Shown in pieces: positions 1-7,525 of a DNA stretch of 39,549 nucleotides. The translations under genes and the position numbers were made by a program. This DNA is from Christensenellaceae bacterium (GTDB taxonomy: Bacteria > Bacillota > Clostridia > Christensenellales > Aristaeellaceae), in NCBI GenBank assembly GCA_022510815.1, contig JAFLST010000026.1, positions 1 to 39,549 of the forward strand. The letters are read 5' to 3'. Each line of letters opens with the position of its first letter. The stretch's first letter is position 1. Under the pieces are notes generated by a model, which was not told where the DNA came from, searched no databases, and worked only from the letters and a program-made list of their open reading frames with translations.

Positions 1-399
1 GCGGTGCTGGAGGAGATCGGCGAGTGGATGCGCGTCAACGGCGAGGCCATCTATGACACGACTGTCTGGCGCAAGGCGTCGGAGGGCCCGACGGTCATGG
101 AGGAAGGCCAGTTCACCGACGGCGAGGAGAAGGTCTTCACCTCCGAAGACATGCGCTTCACCGTGAAGGACGACTGTCTGTACGCGACGGTGCTGTCGTG
201 GCCGGAGAACGGACAGGTGATCGTGCGCTCTCTGGCGGACGCGTCCCGTCTGCCGGTGTTCCATGGCATCGTGAAGGATGTCCGGGCGCTGGGCTGCGGG
301 CAGGCGCCCGTCTGGAGCCGCGACGGTCAGGGCCTCCATGTGAGCGCGCCGCCGGTGCGCACGGACAAGCCCGTGGTGATCAAAATTCAGCTGGACTGA
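1..399 (+). CDS. Alpha-L-fucosidase (GH29), C-terminal end only
   Basis: The open frame is already running at base 1, so this is the last 132 codons of a gene that starts outside the window. GH29 enzymes remove terminal alpha-L-fucose from glycans. The visible part begins with an L-x-E-I-G-E-W-x-x-V-N-G-E-A-I-Y pattern, then E-G-P-T, then D-M-R-F-T and a W-P motif. This is the usual end of the GH29 catalytic barrel followed by the C-terminal beta-sandwich. The catalytic Asp and the acid/base lie upstream and cannot be checked. The gene ends 11 bases before the next start and is probably co-transcribed with it. The family call is fairly sure; the substrate is not known. Confidence 0.8.
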   Translation, partial: AVLEEIGEWMRVNGEAIYDTTVWRKASEGPTVMEEGQFTDGEEKVFTSEDMRFTVKDDCLYATVLSWPENGQVIVRSLADASRLPVFHGIVKDVRALGCGQAPVWSRDGQGLHVSAPPVRTDKPVVIKIQLD

Positions 400-410
400 C
401 GAGGTTTGTG

Positions 411-1046
411 ATGGTAAAGCTTTTCATCGGGAAGCCGCGGATGGGCAGGCGTGTGGCCGTGCTCCTGCTGAGCGTCATGCTCATGGGCGTGTGCGTGGCC
501 ATCTTTGACCAGATCGGTTTCGGAACGGACCCCTGCTCGGTGCTGAATCTGGCGGTCAGCCGCCTGATCGGCTGGAGCTTCGGGAACTATCAGCTTCTGT
601 TCAACATGGCGCTGCTGGCGCTGATTCTCTGCCTTGGCGAGGTGCGGCGTGTCGGGCTCGGCACGCTGGCGAACATGGTCGTCGTGGGGTATTCGGCGGA
701 CGCGACGCTTTGGCTGCTCAACCATACGCATCCGCTGACAGGGGAGTCGATGCCCGTCAAGCTGGCGGTGTTCGTGCCGACGATGGCGCTCTTTCTGGTC
801 GCGGTGGCGTTCTACATCGTGGTCGATCTGGGGGTCGCGCCCTATGACGCGATGCCGCAGATCATCTATGGCAGGCAGCGGCGGTTTGGCTTTACGCCGG
901 TGCGCGTGACATGGGACGTCTCCGCGATGGCGCTGGGCTTTCTTGTCGGCGGAACGGTCGGCCTTGTCACCATCGCGACCGGGTTTTTCCTCGGGCCGGT
1001 GATCACCGCCATCGCCAACCGCTTCCGACCGTTCTTCGACGGCTGA
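411..1046 (+). CDS. YczE/YyaS/YitT-type membrane protein
   Basis: A 211-residue polytopic membrane protein of unknown transport or sensing role. The N-terminal region has the typical G-V-C-V-A-I-F-D-Q-I-G-F-G-T-D-P run, a hydrophobic hairpin with a conserved small-residue/Asp-Pro motif. It is followed by S-R-L-I-G-W and about four further hydrophobic segments; the second half repeats the theme as D-L-G-V-A-P-Y-D. The ATG at 411 is chosen because GAGG at 401-404 stands six bases upstream; a GTG at 408 is too close. It follows the fucosidase directly and is closed by a strong terminator. No substrate can be inferred. Confidence 0.75.
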   Translation: MVKLFIGKPRMGRRVAVLLLSVMLMGVCVAIFDQIGFGTDPCSVLNLAVSRLIGWSFGNYQLLFNMALLALILCLGEVRRVGLGTLANMVVVGYSADATLWLLNHTHPLTGESMPVKLAVFVPTMALFLVAVAFYIVVDLGVAPYDAMPQIIYGRQRRFGFTPVRVTWDVSAMALGFLVGGTVGLVTIATGFFLGPVITAIANRFRPFFDG

Positions 1047-1070
1047 GCGAAATCAATCCATCGGCAGAAC

Positions 1071-1106
1071 AAAGAGGCGTGACGCTTGGATCATCACGCC
1101 TCTTTT
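1071..1106. terminator. Bidirectional rho-independent terminator
   Basis: AAAGAGGCGTGA (1071-1082) pairs with the downstream arm ending in CACGCCTCTTT, and each strand ends in a short T run. It sits between the YczE-like gene (plus) and the mannosidase (minus), 140 bases past the mannosidase stop, so it can serve both convergent units. Confidence 0.85.
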
Positions 1107-1246
1107 GCTTGGTATTTTCTTTCATCCGGGCAGCAAGTCATGGCGGGAAGAGCTTATTGGCCCGGCGCGTGTCCGGCTGCGAGGCTCTGCCGCGGCAGGC
1201 TATGGCAACGGGGGCTGCCTCATCCCTGCGCTGATGCCCGTGCTGC

Positions 1247-4237
1247 TCACGCCCTTCGGTTCAGGGGGATGCCGATGGTCATGATCTCGAAGGGGCGCGC
1301 CTCGACGTCGCGGACGGTATGGCCCTCCGCATCTTCGAGCATGTTCATCGGGAGAACAGCCTCCGGGAAGGCAACCGTGCCCCGGCGGCCGTCCTGCTCG
1401 CTGAGGCGCAGAACAAGATGCGTCCCGTCTTCCGACAGCTTCATGCTCTGCAGCCACAGCCCGCTCTCGCACAGCGCCTCACGCCATCGCTCCGGAAGGC
1501 TGGGAGCGGCCTTGCAGAGCGGCACGTTGTACTCAAAGGCCAGACGGTTGATCCCGGCCTGCACGGCGTCGCCCGCGTGGGGCACGATCAGGTATTTGAT
1601 GTTGTGCTCGCCCATGTCGCTGGTAATGTCCGGGCGGATGGTGGCGCGCAGCAGGCTCAGGCTGACCTCGTCCTTTTCGATGCCCACGCCGTACTTGCCG
1701 CTGTTGATGACCGCCACGCCCGCCCCGGTCTCGGACAGATCGAACCACTTGTGATGGCAGACCTCGAACCGGGCCTGTTCCCATGAGGTGTTCTTGGTCA
1801 GGGGCCTGCGGACAAAGCCGGCGCTGGTATCGCAGACCAGCGCCCGGGTGAGGATATCCGGGCCGAAATTGACCTTCGCCAGCCGGTGCTTTTCATGCCA
1901 GTCAACAAGGTTCTCCACCTCGACGGCGCGGCTGTCGCGGAACAGGCGGACGATCATGCGCCATGTGCTCTTGTCGGTGGCGAAGTCCACCGTGAACTCG
2001 ACGCTGTTCCCGTCCTGATAGGTGAGGCGAGCGCCCTGCGTCACCGGCAGAGCCGCTTCCACGTCCCTGTAGTTGGGCAGAATGTCCCACGCGTCGTACA
2101 TGCCGGGATGGTCCGCCCAGAGGTGCAGCCTGTTGAAGCCGCGCTCCCTGTGCGTCCAGAGGCGGCGCAGCTCCTTGTCCTGCCAGTCGGCGATGCTGCC
2201 GTCCCTGTTCAGCCGCAGCCTGTAGAGCGGGGTTTCCACCAGCCAGCTCTCCTGCGCGGGAGAAAGCTGCAGCCAGCCCTCTTCGCCCGGCAGGGGAGCG
2301 ATGACTCCGGCGGTCAGACCGGGCAGCATTGGCCGGGCCCAGAAGCCTTTGACGCCGCCGCGGGTCACGGAGCCCTGCTCGTCGGGCAGGAAGGTGAGCG
2401 CCCTCCGCTCGAAGGGCAGGGAGTTGAAATACCTGTCCGAGGCATGGGTCGCCAGCACCGCGTCCAGCCGCTGCTCGGCCTCGGCGTAGTCCCTCATCGC
2501 GTCCTCATACACCGGATGAATGTGGGAGCCGGGGAGGATATCATGGAACTGGTTGAGCAGCACCTTCTTCCAGCATGCCTGCAGCTCCCCGGCGGGATAG
2601 TCCTTGCCGTCAAAGGCCGCGGCGAGGGCGCAGAGCATTTCCGCCTCCCGCAGCTTCCATTCCAGCGCGCGGTTCATCTTCTTGATGTTGGACTTGGTGG
2701 TGAAGGTGCCCCGGTGCATCTCCAGATACAGCTCGCCGTCCCACACGGAGAGGCTGGGGTTGTCCCGCAGGTTCTTGTGCAGGAAATCCGCGCCGCCGGT
2801 CAGCTCGGTCTTGGGCATGACGGACACCTTGGGGAAGCGCCGGACCATCTCCAGCATCTCCTCCGTGACGCCGCTGCCGCCGTCGCCATAGCCGTACATC
2901 TGCAGGGTCTGGCCACCGGTCTCCTTGTCCTGATAGGCCTCCCAGTTCTCCTGAATCTGGCTGGGCGTGTTCCATGTGATGAAGTGCGTGGGCGGCACGC
3001 AGGCATACACGGTGCTGCCGTCGATGCCCTTCCAGATGAAGTTGTTGTGCGGGAAGCGGTTGGTGTCGTTCCATGTGGACATTTTGTTGGACACGAAGTA
3101 GTTCACGCCGCTCTTTTTCATGATCTGCGGCATGATCCAGCTGTTGCCGAACACGTCGGGCAGCCAAGCGTTATCGACGGTCTTTCCGAAGGCCCGGCGG
3201 AAATAGTGCTGGCCGTACAGGAACTGCCGCACAAGGCTCTCGGCGGCGGGGATGTTGCAGTCCGGCTCCACATACATCGCGCCCACCGGCTCGAACTGCC
3301 CGGCGGCGATCTTCTCCTTCAGCTCCTCGAACAGCTCGGGATAATAGGTCTCCAAGGTCTCGTAGGTGTAGGCCTGCGTGTGGGTGTAACGGAACTCGGG
3401 ATACCTGTCCATCAGCCGCAGTTGAATCAGGACGGTGCGGGCGTTCTTCTGCACGGCATGGACGCGCCGCCAGTAGTACGCGATGTCCAGATGGGAATGG
3501 CCCACCAGCGCCACGTCGCCGCTGCCCCTGAAGTCGGTGTTGGCGTATATGACCCGGTTCACATAATCCGCTGCCGCGTCCACGCCCTCCCAAGTGTCAA
3601 AGTCGATCCTGTCCAGCGCGCGGCTCAGCTCCGTGAACAGGAACTTGCGGTAGTCCTCGTTGAAATACTCGCTGTGGGCGATGTTCATCAGCAGGATGTA
3701 ATCATACACAAGGGACTGCACGTTCTCCCGGATGGTGCACAGGTACGCCCCTTCAAACACCTGACGGCAGCCGCGCTTGCTCAGGGAGGCGGGGTTGCGC
3801 TCGTCGTCGGGCTTGGAGCGGTTGTAAGCCTCGATCTCGATGTCCAGTTCATCCCGGTCAATGTACGGGGTGAGCAGGATGCGTTCCCGGTTAGGGTCGA
3901 CGCCGCCCACATACTTCCCGTTGATCTTCACGATCATTTCGGCGGCCGTCTTGAGGGCAAAGTACACATCCCGGCCCTTGAAGCGCTCCGGGATCACCGC
4001 GCGGCCACGGATGAACGCCGTGCCGTCGGGCGTGAAATACATATCGCCGGTCCGCAGCGGACGCTCGCCGCCGTCGAGATATTCGTACTCATTTTCAGCA
4101 ATCTGATGCGCGTCCCGGATGGTCAAATCCGTGATCTCAATCTTCTCTTCAAGGACGCCCCTCTGCAGCCATCCAAAGCGCAGATTCGTCCACTCCTCCG
4201 GCCGCATAGAGCGCCGCACGACCTTGACGTGTGCCAT
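1247..4237 (-). CDS. Alpha-mannosidase, glycoside hydrolase family 38
   Basis: A 996-residue retaining alpha-mannosidase without a signal peptide, so probably cytoplasmic and acting on imported mannose-containing oligosaccharides. Residues 1-235 form an N-terminal beta-rich region. The GH38 catalytic domain follows with the zinc-binding motif G-H-S-H-L-D (246-251, ligands H247, H249, D251) and the nucleophile D361 within L-P-D-V-F-G. The mannosidase middle and C-terminal beta domains make up the rest. The ATG at 4237 has GGAGG about eight bases upstream; an upstream extension of the frame would run through the neighbouring gene and is rejected. It begins 14 bases after the NifU-like gene stop, forming a two-gene operon. 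Length and motifs are normal for bacterial GH38. Confidence 0.93.
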   Translation of the reverse strand: MAHVKVVRRSMRPEEWTNLRFGWLQRGVLEEKIEITDLTIRDAHQIAENEYEYLDGGERPLRTGDMYFTPDGTAFIRGRAVIPERFKGRDVYFALKTAAEMIVKINGKYVGGVDPNRERILLTPYIDRDELDIEIEAYNRSKPDDERNPASLSKRGCRQVFEGAYLCTIRENVQSLVYDYILLMNIAHSEYFNEDYRKFLFTELSRALDRIDFDTWEGVDAAADYVNRVIYANTDFRGSGDVALVGHSHLDIAYYWRRVHAVQKNARTVLIQLRLMDRYPEFRYTHTQAYTYETLETYYPELFEELKEKIAAGQFEPVGAMYVEPDCNIPAAESLVRQFLYGQHYFRRAFGKTVDNAWLPDVFGNSWIMPQIMKKSGVNYFVSNKMSTWNDTNRFPHNNFIWKGIDGSTVYACVPPTHFITWNTPSQIQENWEAYQDKETGGQTLQMYGYGDGGSGVTEEMLEMVRRFPKVSVMPKTELTGGADFLHKNLRDNPSLSVWDGELYLEMHRGTFTTKSNIKKMNRALEWKLREAEMLCALAAAFDGKDYPAGELQACWKKVLLNQFHDILPGSHIHPVYEDAMRDYAEAEQRLDAVLATHASDRYFNSLPFERRALTFLPDEQGSVTRGGVKGFWARPMLPGLTAGVIAPLPGEEGWLQLSPAQESWLVETPLYRLRLNRDGSIADWQDKELRRLWTHRERGFNRLHLWADHPGMYDAWDILPNYRDVEAALPVTQGARLTYQDGNSVEFTVDFATDKSTWRMIVRLFRDSRAVEVENLVDWHEKHRLAKVNFGPDILTRALVCDTSAGFVRRPLTKNTSWEQARFEVCHHKWFDLSETGAGVAVINSGKYGVGIEKDEVSLSLLRATIRPDITSDMGEHNIKYLIVPHAGDAVQAGINRLAFEYNVPLCKAAPSLPERWREALCESGLWLQSMKLSEDGTHLVLRLSEQDGRRGTVAFPEAVLPMNMLEDAEGHTVRDVEARPFEIMTIGIPLNRRA

Positions 4238-4251
4238 GGTACCTGCCTCCC

Positions 4252-4491
4252 TCAGCCTTCCGTGTCCCAGAAGAAGGGCTTCTTCCGGATGGGAACGATC
4301 TTCACCCGCTGGCCCAGTTCGCTTTCGATCTTCTGGGCGATCCAGTCCGTGCAGCGGTTCAGGATCAGGCATTTGGAGCATTCGCCCCGAAAGACCAGCG
4401 TCAGCTGATCGCCTTCCAGCGATACGAATTCCACCCAGCCGCCGTCGCCCTGCAGACGGGGAGCCAGCACCTGCTCGATATATTGCCTCAT
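4252..4491 (-). CDS. Small NifU C-terminal-domain-like protein
   Basis: A 79-residue protein resembling the NifU C-terminal (Nfu) domain, which binds Fe-S clusters through a CxxC pair. It has the family's G-G-x-V-E-F-V-S-L-E-G-D pattern and then C-S-K-C (C38, C41) with a third cysteine at 47. In typical Nfu the residue after CxxC is Pro and the helix is rich in small residues; here it is Leu, so this is a divergent member. It ends in a basic K-K-P-F-F-W segment. It leads a two-gene operon with the GH38 mannosidase. An Fe-S or metal role is inferred from the fold only; why it is coupled to a mannosidase is unclear. Confidence 0.65.
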   Translation of the reverse strand: MRQYIEQVLAPRLQGDGGWVEFVSLEGDQLTLVFRGECSKCLILNRCTDWIAQKIESELGQRVKIVPIRKKPFFWDTEG

Positions 4492-4530
4492 AGCCGCTGT
4501 TTCCTCCAGTATGCGGTTTCTCTTGCTTTC

Positions 4531-4559
4531 ATTATGGCATAGAACGGCACAATTTGCAA
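4531..4559 (-). promoter_or_regulatory. Sigma-A-type promoter for NifU-like/mannosidase operon
   Basis: Read on the minus strand: -35 TTGCAA (4559-4554), a 17-base spacer and -10 CATAAT (4536-4531), about 40 bases upstream of the NifU-like ATG at 4491. Four to five matches per hexamer and ideal spacing make this one of the clearer promoters in the window. Confidence 0.65.
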
Positions 4560-4781
4560 TCGGCTGCCCTCCATTCGTCCATCCGGCCCGCGCCTGCTGA
4601 GAGATTTGCTTCGTTTACAAGCATGAAAAGGCGATTTCTGTCAGCGGGGAGGAGGAATCTGCTCCTTCCTGACGAAACAAGCAATGCGCGGCAGGGGAAC
4701 GGCGATTCCCAAGGCAGAAGGCTGACTGACGGCGCAATGAATCAGCGTGCCGCGCTGCGCCGTGCGGAGATGGAGGAACCT

Positions 4782-6044
4782 ATGACCAAGGAGTTTTTCA
4801 AGGGAAACAGGGAGCGCCTGTACAGTCAGATGAAGCCGAACTCCCTGCTGGTGTTGTTCTCGGGCACGGAGGTCCGGAAGACCAACGATGAGTACTATCC
4901 TTTTTACACGAGCCGGAACTTCCTGTACCTCACGGGTCTGGATGGGAAGGAGCTGATCCTCCTCGCCCGGAAGGATGACGAAGGCCGGGTGACGGAAAAG
5001 GTCTTCCTGCTTCCGGCCGATCCGATGGCGGAGCGGTGGACTGGCCGGCGGATCAAGCCGAACGAGGCGCTGGATCGGTCGGGCATCGAGGAGATTGGTC
5101 TGGCGGCCGATTTTGAGGGGGAGCTTCACCGGCTGGCTGCGGGCGGAAACTATGAGCACCTGTATCTCGATCTCTACCGGGCAGACCCCGGCGACCGCGA
5201 TACGCCCGCTCACCGTCTGCTGAAGCGCGCAGCGTCCGACTATCCCTACTTGAAGATTGAAAACGCCGACGCGCTCATCCGCCGCCTGCGAACCATCAAG
5301 CAGCCCTGCGAGATCGAGGCCATGCGGCAGGCGGAGCGCATCACCTGCGCGGGCATCACCTCCATGATGCGGGCCTCCAGACCGGGCATGTACGAGTATC
5401 AGTACAAGGCCGTGTTCGACTACACCCTCGGGCAGTATGGGCCGCAGGGCCCGGCATTCCCGTCCATCATCTCGGCGGGCAGGAACAACTTCTGCATCCA
5501 TTACAACGCCTATACCGGTCAGGCGCAGGACGGCGACATGGTGCTCAACGACGTGGGCGCATGGCAGGACGGCCTGATGACCGACGTATCCCGGGGCTGG
5601 CCCTGCAACGGGAAGTACAGCGAGCGGCAGCGGCTTTTGTACCAGTGCGCGCTGGCGACCTCCAACCACATGTTCCAGATCATCAGGCCCGGCATGCCCA
5701 TGCGGGAGGTGGATGGAGAAATCCGCCGCTACAACGCCGCCTTGCTTAAGGATGCGGACGTGCTGGACGATGTGGCGAACATCGGCCGGTACATGTGGCA
5801 CGGCGGCGCGCATCACGTTGGCTTCGATGTGCACGACGCGGTGGCCACGCCGGAGGTCATTGCCCCGAACATGGTCTTCTGCGTGGATGTGGGCATCTAT
5901 CACGAGGAATGGGGCATTGGCTTCCGGCTGGAGGATAACTGTCTGGTGACGGAGACGGGCTGTGAGAACCTGTCCGCCGTGACCCCGCGCACCATCGAAG
6001 AAATCGAGGATACCATGCGGCAGGGATTTGTCGCTTTTTCATGA
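4782..6044 (+). CDS. M24B metallopeptidase, Xaa-Pro aminopeptidase-like
   Basis: A 420-residue cytosolic protein of the PepP/Xaa-Pro aminopeptidase type. The N-terminal creatinase-like domain (1-160) has the Y-P-F-Y-T-S-R-N-F-L-Y-L-T-G pattern of aminopeptidase P. In the pita-bread domain the metal ligands are D257, D268, H344 and E384, and H240 (in I-H-Y-N) matches the substrate-binding His. The ligand that is normally the Glu of E-P-G-I-Y is Asp here (D369, in V-D-V-G-I-Y), a departure from the canonical set. The ATG at 4782 is chosen because GGAGG lies five bases upstream and homology starts there; in-frame upstream codons lack family similarity. It overlaps the next gene by four bases (ATGA), so the two are translationally coupled. 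Confidence 0.85.
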   Translation: MTKEFFKGNRERLYSQMKPNSLLVLFSGTEVRKTNDEYYPFYTSRNFLYLTGLDGKELILLARKDDEGRVTEKVFLLPADPMAERWTGRRIKPNEALDRSGIEEIGLAADFEGELHRLAAGGNYEHLYLDLYRADPGDRDTPAHRLLKRAASDYPYLKIENADALIRRLRTIKQPCEIEAMRQAERITCAGITSMMRASRPGMYEYQYKAVFDYTLGQYGPQGPAFPSIISAGRNNFCIHYNAYTGQAQDGDMVLNDVGAWQDGLMTDVSRGWPCNGKYSERQRLLYQCALATSNHMFQIIRPGMPMREVDGEIRRYNAALLKDADVLDDVANIGRYMWHGGAHHVGFDVHDAVATPEVIAPNMVFCVDVGIYHEEWGIGFRLEDNCLVTETGCENLSAVTPRTIEEIEDTMRQGFVAFS

Positions 6045-7123
6045 TGAATCAGGCGCTGATGATCGCGATGGCCGCCGGAGCCGTGCTGGGCGGCATGGAT
6101 CGCATGTTCGGGAACAGGCTGGGCTTGGGTGAGCAGTTTGAAAAGGGATTTCATCTGCTGGGCTCGATGGCCCTGTCGATGGTGGGGATGATCTGTCTGG
6201 CGCCGGTGCTGGCGAATGCGCTGGGGCGGGTGATCGTGCCGCTGTATCAGGCCGTCGGCGTGGACCCGGCCATGTTTGGCAGCTTTCTGGCCATCGACAT
6301 GGGCGGCTATCAGCTGGCCAAGGAGCTTGCGGCCAATCCGCAGATCGGCAGCTATGCCGGGCTGATCGTATCGGCTGTCTTTGGCTGCACGCTGGTGTTC
6401 ACCATTCCGGTGGGGATGGGGATGATCGAGTCGTCCGACCGGGATTCGTTTGCCCGGGGCGTCATGCTGGGGCTGGCGGCCATGCCGGTGGGGCTCATCG
6501 CGGGCGGACTGGCGTGCGGGCTGTCCCTGCCCGTCTGCCTGTGGCAAAATGTGCCGGTTTTCCTCCTGTCGCTGCTGCTCCTCGTCGGGCTGTGGAGAAT
6601 CCCCCATCGGATGGTGAGAGGCTTCTGCGCGGCGGCTGAGGGCATCAAGTGGGTCATCACCGTGGGACTGATGCTGGCGGCGGTGGAATCGCTGACGGGC
6701 TGGAATCCTGTGCCCGGGATGGCCCCCATCGAGGAGGCCATGGGCGTGGTGGCCTCCATCGGCGTAGTCATGCTGGGGAGCCTGCCCATGGCGGAGCTGC
6801 TGCGCCGCGCGCTGGAGCGACCCTTTCACTGGCTGGGCGGCAGGCTGGGCCTGAACACGCAGAGCATCACCGGCATGCTCGTGAGCTTGGTCACCGCTCT
6901 GCCGGCCCTGTCCATGTATCATCAGATGGACAGACGAGGGAAGGTGACGGTGGGAGCTTTTCTGGTCAGCGGCACGAGCCTGCTGGCGGCTCACTTGGGG
7001 TTTGTGATCAGCACGGAGCCTGAGCTGCTGGGCGCGCTGATGGCCGCTAAGCTCAGCGGTGCGCTGGCTGCCGCGGCACTGGCGATATGGGTGCAGCGCA
7101 GGGGTCGGGCAGCTGCTGACTGA
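6041..7123 (+). CDS. eutH: EutH-type ethanolamine permease
   Basis: A 360-residue integral membrane protein with about ten hydrophobic segments that matches EutH, the ethanolamine uptake protein. Recognisable are the early G-x-x-D-R-x-x-G-N-x-x-G-L-G-x-x-F-E-x-G region, the F-L-A-I-D-M-G-G-Y-Q-L-A block, F-T-I-P-V-G, and the A-L-P-A-L-S-M-Y segment near the C-terminus. The start overlaps the peptidase stop (ATGATG; the second ATG at 6044 is also possible). No other eut or microcompartment gene is visible in this window, so the permease is an orphan here and may carry ethanolamine or a similar small amine for another use. A terminator follows directly. Confidence 0.85.
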   Translation: MMNQALMIAMAAGAVLGGMDRMFGNRLGLGEQFEKGFHLLGSMALSMVGMICLAPVLANALGRVIVPLYQAVGVDPAMFGSFLAIDMGGYQLAKELAANPQIGSYAGLIVSAVFGCTLVFTIPVGMGMIESSDRDSFARGVMLGLAAMPVGLIAGGLACGLSLPVCLWQNVPVFLLSLLLLVGLWRIPHRMVRGFCAAAEGIKWVITVGLMLAAVESLTGWNPVPGMAPIEEAMGVVASIGVVMLGSLPMAELLRRALERPFHWLGGRLGLNTQSITGMLVSLVTALPALSMYHQMDRRGKVTVGAFLVSGTSLLAAHLGFVISTEPELLGALMAAKLSGALAAAALAIWVQRRGRAAAD

Positions 7124-7138
7124 CAAGCGCTGTTCAGG

Positions 7139-7171
7139 GACTCGGATATCGGGACGATATCTGAGTCTTTT
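7139..7171 (+). terminator. Rho-independent terminator after eutH-like gene
   Basis: A 12-base-pair stem (GACTCGGATATC / GATATCTGAGTC, one G-T pair), a five-base loop, then TTTT. It starts 15 bases after the EutH stop. Confidence 0.85.
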
Positions 7172-7525
7172 GTTATGCGTTTTTCGGGGCAGACAGAGAA
7201 TGAGTCGCCTGTTCGCACGCGGCGCCGCGGCCTGCTGATGGCGTCTGACAGTCAGCATGGAAATGCTCCGGCCCACTCCCTGCGCATCAACTTGTAAAAT
7301 GTGACGGAGACCTCATATGCATGGTGGTATTTCCAGTTCCTGTGTGATACAATTTAAATGAGATAGAAGAATCGGCTTCATCTGGCAGTTTTCACACATT
7401 CTGTAAAAGTTCGATCAAAGGATGTCCATGACACGGGGACGTCTGTTTGTTCATCATAGCTGCGAAGACGCAGCGCTTTGATGTGTTACCAATGAGTGTT
7501 CTGCAGAACAAGGGAGGTTCAGATC
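7172..7525. other. 354-base intergenic leader region
   Basis: This stretch carries no convincing gene. It holds a possible extended -10 promoter near 7345-7353 and a leader of about 170 bases with no obvious hairpin or riboswitch motif. The ribosome site GGGAGG of the next gene is at its end. Confidence 0.5.
7345..7353 (+). promoter_or_regulatory. Candidate extended -10 promoter
   Basis: TGATACAAT fits the extended -10 pattern TG-N-TACAAT. The hexamer 17 bases upstream (TGGTAT) is a poor -35. It would give a leader of about 170 bases before the secreted protein at 7526. Confidence 0.4.

Noticed and set aside
1886-4408. Long open frame (840 codons) on the plus strand over the mannosidase
   Set aside because: It is antisense to a gene with complete GH38 motifs, has Val/Gly/His-rich translation without any family pattern, and is explained by high GC and codon bias of the real gene.
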